NCBI GenBank assembly: GCA_034668825.1
Contig: JAXDOR010000101.1
Span: 1-14,575 of the forward strand
Direction of reading: 5' to 3'
DNA: 14,575 nucleotides
DNA from: CANKHA01 sp034668825
GTDB taxonomy: Bacteria; Pseudomonadota; Alphaproteobacteria; Rhizobiales; Xanthobacteraceae
Shown: in pieces, positions 6,452-12,945 of the stretch
Position numbering within the stretch: the stretch's first letter is position 1
How the letters are laid out: each line of letters starts with the position of its first letter
Notes under the pieces: generated by a model
Told to the model about the DNA's origin: nothing
What the model saw: the letters and a program-made list of their open reading frames with translations, nothing else
The model's database searches: none
Position numbers and translations under genes: made by a program

Positions 6452-7048
6452 ATGCCTGCCGAAATCCTGCCCAGCGACACTACAGAGCCGATCGCCGCCA
6501 AGCCGCATATCCCGCTGCTGGAGCTGCTTGGGATATTCCTCCGGTTGGGCATCCTGGCTATCGGCGGCGGCGTCCAGGCCTTCATGTATCGCGACCTGGT
6601 CGAGATCAAGAAGTGGATCAGTGAGAAGGAATATCTTACCGGTTTCGCCATCGCGCAGGTGCTGCCCGGCGCTAATCCGGTGAACCTCGCGCTTTATTTC
6701 GGACTGCAGCTTCGTGGCGGGCCGGGCGCGACCGCGGCTGTGTTGGGCATGGTGGTGCCGGCCTTCTGCATTATCCTCGCCATGGGCTATGCCTACCGGC
6801 AGTTCGCCGGTTATCCGGCGACACATTTCATTCTGGTCGGCGTGGCTTCGGTTGGCGTTGCAGCGACGCTCGCCATGGGGATCAAGGTCTCGGGCAAGCT
6901 GGATCGCGATTGGGGGACCATTCTCATCGCGGTTATCACCTTCGCCATGGTCGGAATTTTCCGGCTGCCTATGGTGCCGGTGGTGCTGGTGATCGTGCCG
7001 CTTTCCATCCTGCTTTTTTATGTGATGGAGCGCCGCCGTGCTCGATAG
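6452..7048 (+). CDS. chrA: Chromate transporter family protein, first half-size subunit
   Basis: The 198-residue inner-membrane protein belongs to the CHR family (chromate ion transporter), short-chain type, which works as a pair with the next gene. The family core is visible: LLGIFLRLG, IGGGVQAFMYRDLVE, KKWISEKEYLTGFAIAQVLPGANPVNLALYFG, then four to five further membrane segments to the C-terminus. The usual FGGP/FGGG motif reads IGGG here, and MYRDLVEIKKW stands where most members have a longer arginine/glutamate pattern. Real substrates of such divergent members may be other oxyanions or unknown. ATG 6452 fits the promoter upstream; a TTG at 6416 lies inside the predicted -35 box. The end overlaps the next gene by 11 nt, which indicates translational coupling and a heteromeric complex. 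Confidence 0.86.
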   Translation: MPAEILPSDTTEPIAAKPHIPLLELLGIFLRLGILAIGGGVQAFMYRDLVEIKKWISEKEYLTGFAIAQVLPGANPVNLALYFGLQLRGGPGATAAVLGMVVPAFCIILAMGYAYRQFAGYPATHFILVGVASVGVAATLAMGIKVSGKLDRDWGTILIAVITFAMVGIFRLPMVPVVLVIVPLSILLFYVMERRRAR

Positions 7049-7589
7049 CCGCCTCATCGGCCTGATCCTGGTGTTTGCGCCGCTGTCGCTGCTGTCCTTC
7101 GGCGGCGGCCAGGCCATCGTCGCCGACATCCAGTATCAAACGGTCGAAGTCCACAAGTGGCTGACCAATTCCGAATTCGTCGACATGTTCGCCTTGTCGC
7201 GCGCCGCGCCGGGACCGAGCACGTTGATCTCGGCACTGATCGGCTGGCAGGTGGACGGATTTCCCGGCGCGCTGGTTGCCGCGCTGGCGATGTATGTCCC
7301 GTCGTCCGTCGTCGTGTTTGGCGCGGCGAGCTGGTGGCAGCGCAGCCAAACGTCGCCGTTGCGCATCGCCATCGAGCGCGGGCTGGCGCCCGTCGCCGTC
7401 GGGCTGATCTTCGCCGGCGTGGTCGCGGTGGTGCGGGCGGCGCAGATGGACGTGCTGGCGGTGATCACGCTCGCGATCTGCACGGCGATTCTCTACTTCA
7501 CCAAGTTCAGTTCCTACCGGCTGATCTTCATCGTCGGCGTGATCTATGCGGCCATCCTATTTTCGGGGGCGGCCAGCTGGCTCTCTTGA
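7038..7589 (+). CDS. chrA: Chromate transporter family protein, second half-size subunit
   Basis: The 183-residue inner-membrane protein is the partner of the preceding gene and homologous to it. It shows LLSFGGGQAIVADIQYQTVEVHKWLTNSEF across the family signature, then MFALSRAAPGPSTLISALIGW and several membrane segments (PSSVVVFGAASWW, AVGLIFAGVVAVV, VITLAICTAILYF, LIFIVGVIYAAILF). Known short-chain CHR pairs export chromate and related oxyanions with opposite membrane topologies. The start is GTG 7038, with GGAG upstream, inside the end of the first gene. The next gene, a Rieske protein, begins 43 nt after the stop. Family assignment is strong; chromate as the substrate is not established by sequence. 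Confidence 0.87.
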   Translation: MLDSRLIGLILVFAPLSLLSFGGGQAIVADIQYQTVEVHKWLTNSEFVDMFALSRAAPGPSTLISALIGWQVDGFPGALVAALAMYVPSSVVVFGAASWWQRSQTSPLRIAIERGLAPVAVGLIFAGVVAVVRAAQMDVLAVITLAICTAILYFTKFSSYRLIFIVGVIYAAILFSGAASWLS

Positions 7590-7632
7590 GTCCCTTGGCC
7601 GTCCGGCGGTGCTGAGATAGCTTGCCGCGGAC

Positions 7633-8109
7633 ATGGACCGAAAACATTTTCTCCGGCTCGCCTTCACCGCTGTCGCCGCCGCGGCTTCGGGAATGTTTTC
7701 CCGGCGTGTTCGCGCCGCCGAAAAAGAGGTGCGAGTCGCCGCGCCGTTAAAACCCTGGGACAAGGTGGAATTTACCTACACGGGAGTGGAGCGCAGCTTT
7801 CCCGGCGTGGCTGTGCGGCTGCCGGAAAAATCCGGCGGCGGGCTGTGCGCGGTGTGCCGCATCTGCCCGCATCAGGGCTGTGTTTTCGGCTACGAAACCG
7901 ATTACGAGACTGTCGGCGGCATTATCGGCAAGGACCTCGCCAACCCGGTATTCTTTTGCCGCTGTCACATGTCGACATTTGATCCTACCCAGTCGGGCAG
8001 CGTGCTATATGGACCGAGCTCCCGCGCGCCTTGGCGCTTCACGGCGCGCGAGGAGAACGGAGAAATGATTGTCACCGCGATAGAAACTGGCGCCGGCGAG
8101 ATCGGCTAG
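7633..8109 (+). CDS. Exported Rieske [2Fe-2S] protein
   Basis: The 158-residue iron-sulfur protein is predicted to act in electron transfer on the periplasmic side. The N-terminus MDRKHFLRLAFTAVAAAA resembles a Tat signal in which the second Arg of the twin pair is Lys (RK); a charged RRVRA block follows the hydrophobic stretch, and AAE is near the probable boundary. Rieske box 1 is C78-P-H80-Q-G-C83 and box 2 is C109-R-C111-H112. Cluster ligands are thus C78, H80, C109 and H112, with C83 and C111 forming the disulfide typical of high-potential Rieske proteins. Extra cysteines C72 and C75 lie just before box 1 (CAVCRIC). No oxygenase or cytochrome bc1 partner is nearby. It sits between the transporter pair and the hydrolases, 43 and 30 nt from its neighbours, so it is probably cotranscribed. 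No strong ribosome-binding site was seen. Confidence 0.88.
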   Translation: MDRKHFLRLAFTAVAAAASGMFSRRVRAAEKEVRVAAPLKPWDKVEFTYTGVERSFPGVAVRLPEKSGGGLCAVCRICPHQGCVFGYETDYETVGGIIGKDLANPVFFCRCHMSTFDPTQSGSVLYGPSSRAPWRFTAREENGEMIVTAIETGAGEIG

Positions 8110-8139
8110 CTTGAAGAACAATAGGTGAGGGAGATGACC

Positions 8140-8886
8140 ATGGCAAATCGGTTTGGTAGCGCGATTGGTCTGTTGGCGGGCCTTCTGGCATTTGCCGGGG
8201 TAGGATTGGCAGGCGCGCAAGAGTTGCCGAAGCTTCCCGCGCTCGACAAGACGCTGAAGCCAGAGCAGACCGCCATCGTCGTCGTCGATTTCCAGAATAG
8301 TTTTGCCGAGCCGAAGGGCGAGCATTATCCGCGGCTAGAAAAGCAGTTCAAAGAAACCAACATGATCGAGAACTCCCTGAACCTGGTGAAGCAGGCGCGT
8401 GCGCTTGGCATCCCGGTGATCCATGTCATTGAGGGCTATAGCAATGACTATAGCGAGCTGGATTGGGGCAACGGCGCGGACTTCCACCGCAGTCAGATTT
8501 TGCGCCAGGCCTGGAAATCCACGGCCTGGATGTCGCAACTCTATGAGCCGATGAAGGATGACAAGGACTTGGTGCTGAAGGACCGCAAAACGCTCAGCGG
8601 TTTCGGCGGCAATGGTCTCGACACTATCCTTAAATCGCGCGGCATTCGCAACGTGGCGGTGATGGGTTTTACCGCCGATGTCTGCGTCTATGCCACCGCC
8701 GTCGCAGCTTATGACTTAGGCTACCGCGTCTTCTCGCTCACCGACGCGATGGTGGCGGCCGACAGCGCGCTCACCAAGGAAATGCTGCGCTATTCCTTCC
8801 CGAAGATTTCCAGGGCGATGACGACCAAGGAATTCCTGGGCATGTTCCCGGCGCGTGAAGCGTCAGCCACAACCGGCGGCAAATAA
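8140..8886 (+). CDS. Exported isochorismatase-family cysteine hydrolase, paralog 1
   Basis: The 248-residue protein has a signal peptide (MANRFGSAIGLLAGLLAFAGVGLAGA, cleavage before QE at about residue 27) and an isochorismatase-like hydrolase fold. The nucleophile motif is FTADVCVYATAVAAYDLGY with Cys182; the acid is Asp50 in IVVVDFQNSF. The position of the usual catalytic Lys in K-x-R-x-S-x-F appears to be Arg149 (RKTLSGF), although Lys147 and Lys150 are adjacent. Family members cleave amides, isochorismate or N-carbamoyl groups; the substrate here is unknown. An exported location is unusual for the family. I chose ATG 8140 because GAGGGA lies about 7 nt upstream; GTG 8125 and ATG 8134 are too close to or inside it. 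It is followed 10 nt later by a close paralog. Confidence 0.87.
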   Translation: MANRFGSAIGLLAGLLAFAGVGLAGAQELPKLPALDKTLKPEQTAIVVVDFQNSFAEPKGEHYPRLEKQFKETNMIENSLNLVKQARALGIPVIHVIEGYSNDYSELDWGNGADFHRSQILRQAWKSTAWMSQLYEPMKDDKDLVLKDRKTLSGFGGNGLDTILKSRGIRNVAVMGFTADVCVYATAVAAYDLGYRVFSLTDAMVAADSALTKEMLRYSFPKISRAMTTKEFLGMFPAREASATTGGK

Positions 8887-8896
8887 GGAGGCGACC

Positions 8897-9649
8897 ATGA
8901 ACGGACTTCCGAAAGTCATTTGCGGCATCGCCGCGGCAACGCTGTTGTTCGCTTTCGCCGGCGCGGCGTCGGCGCAGGATCTGGTGAAACTGCCGGCGCT
9001 CGATAAGACCTTAAAGCCGGAAGAGAGCGCGATCGTCTTTGTCGATTTCCAGAATAACTTTGCCGCCAAAGGCGGCGAGCATTTTTCCAAATACGAAAAG
9101 CCGATGGCCGAAAGCCACATGATCGAGAACTCGATCGATCTGGTGAAGCAGGCGAGGGCACTCGGCATCCAGGTGATCCATGTGATCGAAGGCTATAACC
9201 CTGATTACCGCGAGCTGGATTGGGGCAACGGCGCCGGATTCCACCGCGCTCAGATTTTGCGTCAGGCGTGGAAGACCGGCACCTGGGAAGTCGACCTGAT
9301 CGACGCGTTGAAGCCCGGATCGAACGATAAGGACATCGTCATGCCCAACCGCATCACGGTGAGCGGCTTCGGCAACAACGGACTTGATGCCCTGCTGAAA
9401 GCCCGCGGCATCCGCAATGTCGCCATCGGCGGCTTCAGCACCGAGGGCTGCGTCTATGCCACGATGATCTCCGGCTACGATCTCGGCTACCGCATTTTCG
9501 CGCTGCCGGATGTGATGTCGACCAACCGGCCCGACCTTTCAGCGCTGATGCTGAAGGACCGCTATCCGCAATATTCGCGCCTCATGGGCTACCAAGATTT
9601 TCTCAAGATGTTCACGGCAGAGCCCGCGAAGAAGCAGGCGAGCAACTGA
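8897..9649 (+). CDS. Exported isochorismatase-family cysteine hydrolase, paralog 2
   Basis: The 250-residue protein is homologous to the preceding gene end to end, which implies tandem duplication. Shared blocks include KLPALDKTLKPE, LVKQARALGI, VIHVIEGY, ELDWGNGA and LRQAWK. The signal peptide is MNGLPKVICGIAAATLLFAF then AGAASA, with cleavage before QD. Asp50 (FVDFQNNF) and Cys185 (FSTEGCVYATMISGYDLGY) are conserved. Arg152 (RITVSGF) occupies the usual Lys position, and here no Lys is adjacent, so the Arg seems to be a real family variant. The start ATG 8897 follows a perfect AAGGAGG. A weak hairpin after the stop may end the operon. The two copies differ around residues 131-150 and in the C-terminal helices, which suggests divergence of substrate or a heteromeric pair. 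Confidence 0.88.
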   Translation: MNGLPKVICGIAAATLLFAFAGAASAQDLVKLPALDKTLKPEESAIVFVDFQNNFAAKGGEHFSKYEKPMAESHMIENSIDLVKQARALGIQVIHVIEGYNPDYRELDWGNGAGFHRAQILRQAWKTGTWEVDLIDALKPGSNDKDIVMPNRITVSGFGNNGLDALLKARGIRNVAIGGFSTEGCVYATMISGYDLGYRIFALPDVMSTNRPDLSALMLKDRYPQYSRLMGYQDFLKMFTAEPAKKQASN

Positions 9650-9671
9650 TAGGCGCGGGTCCAAGCCAAGC

Positions 9672-9690
9672 AGCCGCGCTCGGCTTTCGT
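9672..9690 (+). terminator. Weak candidate terminator after the hydrolase operon
   Basis: AGCCG (9672-9676) and CGGCT (9681-9685) form a 5-bp stem around a 4-nt loop, followed by TTCGT. It lies 22 nt beyond the last stop of the operon. The stem is short and the T-run is broken. Confidence 0.35.
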
Positions 9691-9691
9691 T

Positions 9692-10069
9692 CTAGTCCTC
9701 TATCTCATCCTCAAGCGGCGGTGTCTCCCGTAGAGGCCCGCCTGCTAGCGTCACTTTCCTCCGGCCGCTCATGTGAGGATCGGGGCGCGGGCTTTGCGGA
9801 GCCTCGCGCGACCGCGCGAACAACACCGCGCCCGCATGCCCTCCCGATCGCGTGAGATCGAATTCGTCGCAAGTGGCTGCGATTGCCAGACCGATCGAGG
9901 ACAAATGGGCGCGCCGGTAGCAATACATGGCGAGCATCGCCCTCACATCCGGGGAGACCGTCTCGATGAGTTCACACAGTCCGTGCGAACTCGCGCGGTA
10001 CATGTCCCCCAGGACTTGGTCCGCGACCGGGCAGGGGTCTTCCTCAAGCACGCGATGGTTGGGCAGCAT
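9692..10069 (-). CDS. Conserved hypothetical protein of unknown function
   Basis: I recognise no named domain. The 125-residue protein is probably cytosolic: no signal peptide and no membrane segment. The N-terminal two-thirds look helical (VADQVLGDMYRASSHGLCEL, SPDVRAMLAMYCYRRAHLSS, IGLAIAATCDEFDL). The C-terminal third is Pro/Arg/Gly-rich and ends in an acidic tail (PPLEDEIED). Similar proteins are, as far as I recall, common hypotheticals in Bradyrhizobium relatives. I chose ATG 10069 because GGAGG lies 7 nt upstream; the open frame continues to 10141 without a comparable site. It is convergent with the hydrolase operon (42 bp gap). A near-match to a CtrA binding site lies about 50 bp upstream. 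Confidence 0.72.
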   Translation of the reverse strand: MLPNHRVLEEDPCPVADQVLGDMYRASSHGLCELIETVSPDVRAMLAMYCYRRAHLSSIGLAIAATCDEFDLTRSGGHAGAVLFARSREAPQSPRPDPHMSGRRKVTLAGGPLRETPPLEDEIED

Positions 10070-10115
10070 CGAGAACCTCCAGGTTGGTCTCTTCCGGAGC
10101 ATCCGATGCGTCGCG

Positions 10116-10130
10116 TTAACGATCCGTAAA
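10116..10130 (-). promoter_or_regulatory. Possible CtrA-type binding site
   Basis: On the minus strand TTTA, seven bases, TTAA then C resembles the CtrA consensus TTAA-N7-TTAA with one mismatch. It lies about 50 bp upstream of the start of the conserved hypothetical gene, a plausible promoter position. A 15-bp site with one mismatch can occur by chance. Confidence 0.25.
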
Positions 10131-10217
10131 CCTTGGAACATTTAGGGGCGAGAATCGGCATTATCTGCAAAGCCGCAGAGCAAGAGCGACATGACGAGGG
10201 GCGGCTATTGAATTGGC

Positions 10218-10293
<76 letters not shown>

Positions 10294-10419
10294 GGCGGCC
10301 AAGAGCTATCAGTCTCGCTAGCGGCGAACAAGAACGTAAGGATAGCCGCGATTGTCCTCACTCCGTGCGGCGAAGCCGTTCGTCGTGGCATTAAAACGAA
10401 TTTGACTGGCGCCGTAGGT

Positions 10420-10446
10420 AAAAAAAGGGCGGCCCGAAGGCCGCCC
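10420..10446 (-). terminator. Rho-independent terminator of the MFS transporter gene
   Basis: On the minus strand GGGCGGCC and GGCCGCCC form a perfect 8-bp stem around a TTCG tetraloop, followed by seven T. It begins about 32 nt after the stop codon of the transporter. Confidence 0.92.
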
Positions 10447-10478
10447 TGGTTGCTACGTGATGGAATGCGCTCGGCGGA

Positions 10479-12128
10479 CTATCTGCCCGCTCTTCCTTGG
10501 ATCGCAACACCTGACCCGGTCACGAGGTCGACTCCTTTGGTGTCGCGCAGCCATATGGTCCCGACAATCACCGTCATGATGGCGACAATGATCGGATACC
10601 AAAGGCCGTAATAGATATCCCCCGTCGCGGCCACGACGGCCGTTGCCAGCAGCGGCAACATACCTCCGAACCAACCGTTGCCGATATGATAGGGCAGCGA
10701 CATCGAGGTGTAGCGAATCTTGGTCGGGAACATCTCGACCAGGAAGGCCGCGATCGGGCCATATACCATGGTGACATAGATCACCATGAGGACGAGGATC
10801 GCTTCGGTCATCAGCCAGTTGATTTTGGCGGGATCTGCGGACTTAGGATAGCCGGCGCTCGCGAGCGCTGCTGTCCATCTGGCATTGTCCCAGCCCTCGA
10901 CTTTGGTCGCCCCGAGCGAGAGATCGACCGACTTTGCACCGGGGACGCTGACGATCTTGAAGGACAGGCCGGACTTCGTCAGGAAGTCTTGCGCCCGGTC
11001 GCAATCAGAGAACTTCGTAAAGCCAGTGACGAAGATGTGCAGTTCGCACGTCGACTGGTCGGCCGAGACTGTGATGGGGTTCCTCTGCTGGAACGCCTCA
11101 AGATCGGGGTTGGCGTAGTGGGTCAGCGCCATGAACAGCGGGAAGTAGGTTAGCGCTGCAATGAGACAACCGGCCAAGATGATTTTCAGCCGTCCGATCT
11201 TGTCCGAGAGCCACCCGAAGACGAGGAAGAAGGGCGTGCCAATCACGAGCGAAAGGCCGATCAGCTTATAGGCGGTGAGGTAGTCCACCTTCAGCGTGAT
11301 GATCAGGAAGAACAAGGCGTAAAATTGGCCCGTGTACCAAACCACGCCTTGACCCGCCGTCGCGCCTAGCAAAGCCAACAACACATATTTATTGTTGGGA
11401 TACTGGAAGAAACTCTCGGTCAGCGGCTGACTCGAGCCTTTACCCTCTTCTTTCATGCGTTGAAAGATCGGCGTTTCGCTTAACTTGAGCCGGATATAGA
11501 CGGAGAATATCAGCAGGAAGACGGAGATAAGGAAGGGAACGCGCCATCCCCAATCTGCGAAGACCGCGGCGTCCATGTAGCCGCGAGCGAGCGCTATCAC
11601 GATCAGCGCCAGCAAGAGGCCGAGCGTCGCCGTGGTTTGAATATAGCTGGTCGCATAGCCGCGCCGGTCGGGACGAGAGTGTTCGGCAACATACGTCGCC
11701 GCTCCGCCATATTCACCGCCGAGCGCAAGACCCTGAAGCAAACGCAGCGACACGAGTAAGATGGGCGCGAGCCATCCGATAGCGCTGAATGTCGGCAACA
11801 GGCCGACGAGGAATGTCGACGTGCCCATCACCATGATGGTGACAAGGAAGGTATATTTTCGTCCGACGAGATCGCCGATGCGGCCGAAGATGATGGCCCC
11901 GAAGGGGCGTACCAGGAAGCCCGCCGCGTAGGTTGCGAAAGCCGACAACAGCGCGGCGGTGTCATTCCCCGGAGGAAAGAACAGCGCCGCGAAGAAGGGC
12001 GCCAAGACCGCATAGAGATAAAAGTCGTACCACTCAAAAATGGTGCCCAGCGAAGAGGCGAAAATGACGAATTTCTCGTCTTTCGACATCCCTCTCCCAA
12101 CCGTGGAGGTCGCAGTCATAGTTGTCAT
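10479..12128 (-). CDS. MFS transporter of the metabolite:H+ symporter (MHS) type with a large periplasmic insert
   Basis: The 549-residue inner-membrane symporter resembles the MHS group (ProP, KgtP, ShiA relatives), which import organic acids or osmolytes with protons. Seen signatures: FEWYDFYLYA near residues 31-40, RPFGAIIFGRIGDLVGRKY (74-92) in loop 2-3, RLLQGLALGGEYGGAATYVAE (129-149), WGWRVPFLIS (193-202), LKLSETPIFQRM (214-225) and GWLSDKIGRLK (305-315) in loop 8-9. TM9 is about 316-336 and TM10 about 438-460. The roughly 100 residues between them form an added periplasmic domain with two cysteines (C361, C376), making the protein longer than the usual 430-460. ATG 12128 follows AGGGA. 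The substrate cannot be named. It is a single gene with its own terminator. Confidence 0.9.
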   Translation of the reverse strand: MTTMTATSTVGRGMSKDEKFVIFASSLGTIFEWYDFYLYAVLAPFFAALFFPPGNDTAALLSAFATYAAGFLVRPFGAIIFGRIGDLVGRKYTFLVTIMVMGTSTFLVGLLPTFSAIGWLAPILLVSLRLLQGLALGGEYGGAATYVAEHSRPDRRGYATSYIQTTATLGLLLALIVIALARGYMDAAVFADWGWRVPFLISVFLLIFSVYIRLKLSETPIFQRMKEEGKGSSQPLTESFFQYPNNKYVLLALLGATAGQGVVWYTGQFYALFFLIITLKVDYLTAYKLIGLSLVIGTPFFLVFGWLSDKIGRLKIILAGCLIAALTYFPLFMALTHYANPDLEAFQQRNPITVSADQSTCELHIFVTGFTKFSDCDRAQDFLTKSGLSFKIVSVPGAKSVDLSLGATKVEGWDNARWTAALASAGYPKSADPAKINWLMTEAILVLMVIYVTMVYGPIAAFLVEMFPTKIRYTSMSLPYHIGNGWFGGMLPLLATAVVAATGDIYYGLWYPIIVAIMTVIVGTIWLRDTKGVDLVTGSGVAIQGRAGR

Positions 12129-12244
12129 GGCGTTCGTCCCTACTTGTTAGTTACCGGGACGGCTAACATCCGCTTATGCGGGTTTTTTCTTTCGTCCATC
12201 CCCAGACCAGAATAAAGCTTGTCCAGGCTATCATGTCTGTCCGC

Positions 12245-12268
12245 CAAAGGTCTAATAGCTCACCTTTG
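12245..12268. promoter_or_regulatory. Dyad in the divergent region upstream of the MFS gene, possible operator
   Basis: CAAAGGT (12245-12251) and ACCTTTG (12262-12268) are perfect 7-bp inverted repeats separated by 10 bases, with half-site centres 17 bp apart. The site lies about 120-140 bp upstream of the MFS start and about 135 bp upstream of the plus-strand gene at 12402. No regulator gene is adjacent. Confidence 0.3.
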
Positions 12269-12401
12269 TACCAAATAGGCAGCGCCGCCTGCCACGCGCC
12301 TCAATGCATTAATGTTACCTTGCAATTCCCGCTTGCACGCCGCGCCGGACGCCTGGATTTGTTCTAAAATACTTCCAAGTTCAGGTTGGAAGGCAGCGGC
12401 A

Positions 12402-12881
12402 ATGGACTGTGTTTCACGCGTAGCAATGGCGGTCATAGCTGGATGCGTGCTCAGCGCCGCATCCGCGCGTGCAGACCATGCACCGGTCCTTGTCGTGCCG
12501 GACAAGCTCGGCGCCCCCGTCATAATCAACGGCTATGACGCGTCGTGGGCGGTGGTGGAAGGTGACTGGGGCCTTGACCGGCCGCGCTACGCTCCGACGG
12601 TGTTTTATCCCTACCGCGTGATCGGCCCCTATCGACGGCAATCGGGTTATTTCCCGGCGACGGGCAATCGCCCGCGCCTTGGCCGCTATGAGATCGTGCC
12701 ACCGGCAAATCGCCGGTTGCCCGAACCGGCGGAGAGCTTTCATCGCTTCTGGTCGAGCCAATCCGAACAGACCATCCCCATCACCGAGTATCCCGGACTC
12801 AACCCGCCTGCTGTGATCGAAGCGCCAAGGCTTGATCTACCGCCGCGGCGCTTGCTTCCGCCGTTAAAGAGCCTGGATTAG
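12402..12881 (+). CDS. Secreted Pro/Arg-rich protein of unknown function
   Basis: I recognise no named family. The 159-residue protein has a signal peptide (MDCVSRVAMAVIAGCVLSAA then SARA, cleavage before DHAP). The mature start PVLVVPDKLGAPVIINGYDA is followed by SWAVVEGDWGLDRP, a Tyr/Arg/Pro stretch (RYAPTVFYPYRVIGPYRRQ) and a proline-rich C-terminus (APRLDLPPRRLLPPLKSLD). The composition suggests an extended periplasmic or envelope protein. I chose ATG 12402 because GGAAGG lies upstream and the signal peptide begins there; the frame is open back to 12312 without such support. A TAAAAT at 12365-12370 could be its -10 box. The next gene, also secreted, begins 64 nt after the stop with its own ribosome-binding site, so the two may form an operon. 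Confidence 0.75.
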   Translation: MDCVSRVAMAVIAGCVLSAASARADHAPVLVVPDKLGAPVIINGYDASWAVVEGDWGLDRPRYAPTVFYPYRVIGPYRRQSGYFPATGNRPRLGRYEIVPPANRRLPEPAESFHRFWSSQSEQTIPITEYPGLNPPAVIEAPRLDLPPRRLLPPLKSLD

Positions 12882-12945
12882 CAGCCGCATCAACCATCAA
12901 CCCTTTCCTCACACGAGGAGAGAGCAACAACACCGAGGGGAGCTC

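Noticed and set aside
6419..7129. Minus-strand open frame of 236 residues opposite the first CHR gene
   Set aside because: The translation is His/Asp/Arg-rich with no family features, while the plus strand encodes a clear membrane transporter with conserved motifs.
12168..12192. Short hairpin (CCGC-TTAT-GCGG) followed by TTTTTTCTTT on the plus strand
   Set aside because: The stem has only 4-6 bp, and no plus-strand gene ends upstream. It might end an unseen small RNA, but nothing else supports one.
12312..12401. N-terminal extension of the secreted Pro/Arg-rich protein to ATG 12312
   Set aside because: The extension would precede the signal peptide and has no ribosome-binding site; ATG 12402 has GGAAGG upstream.
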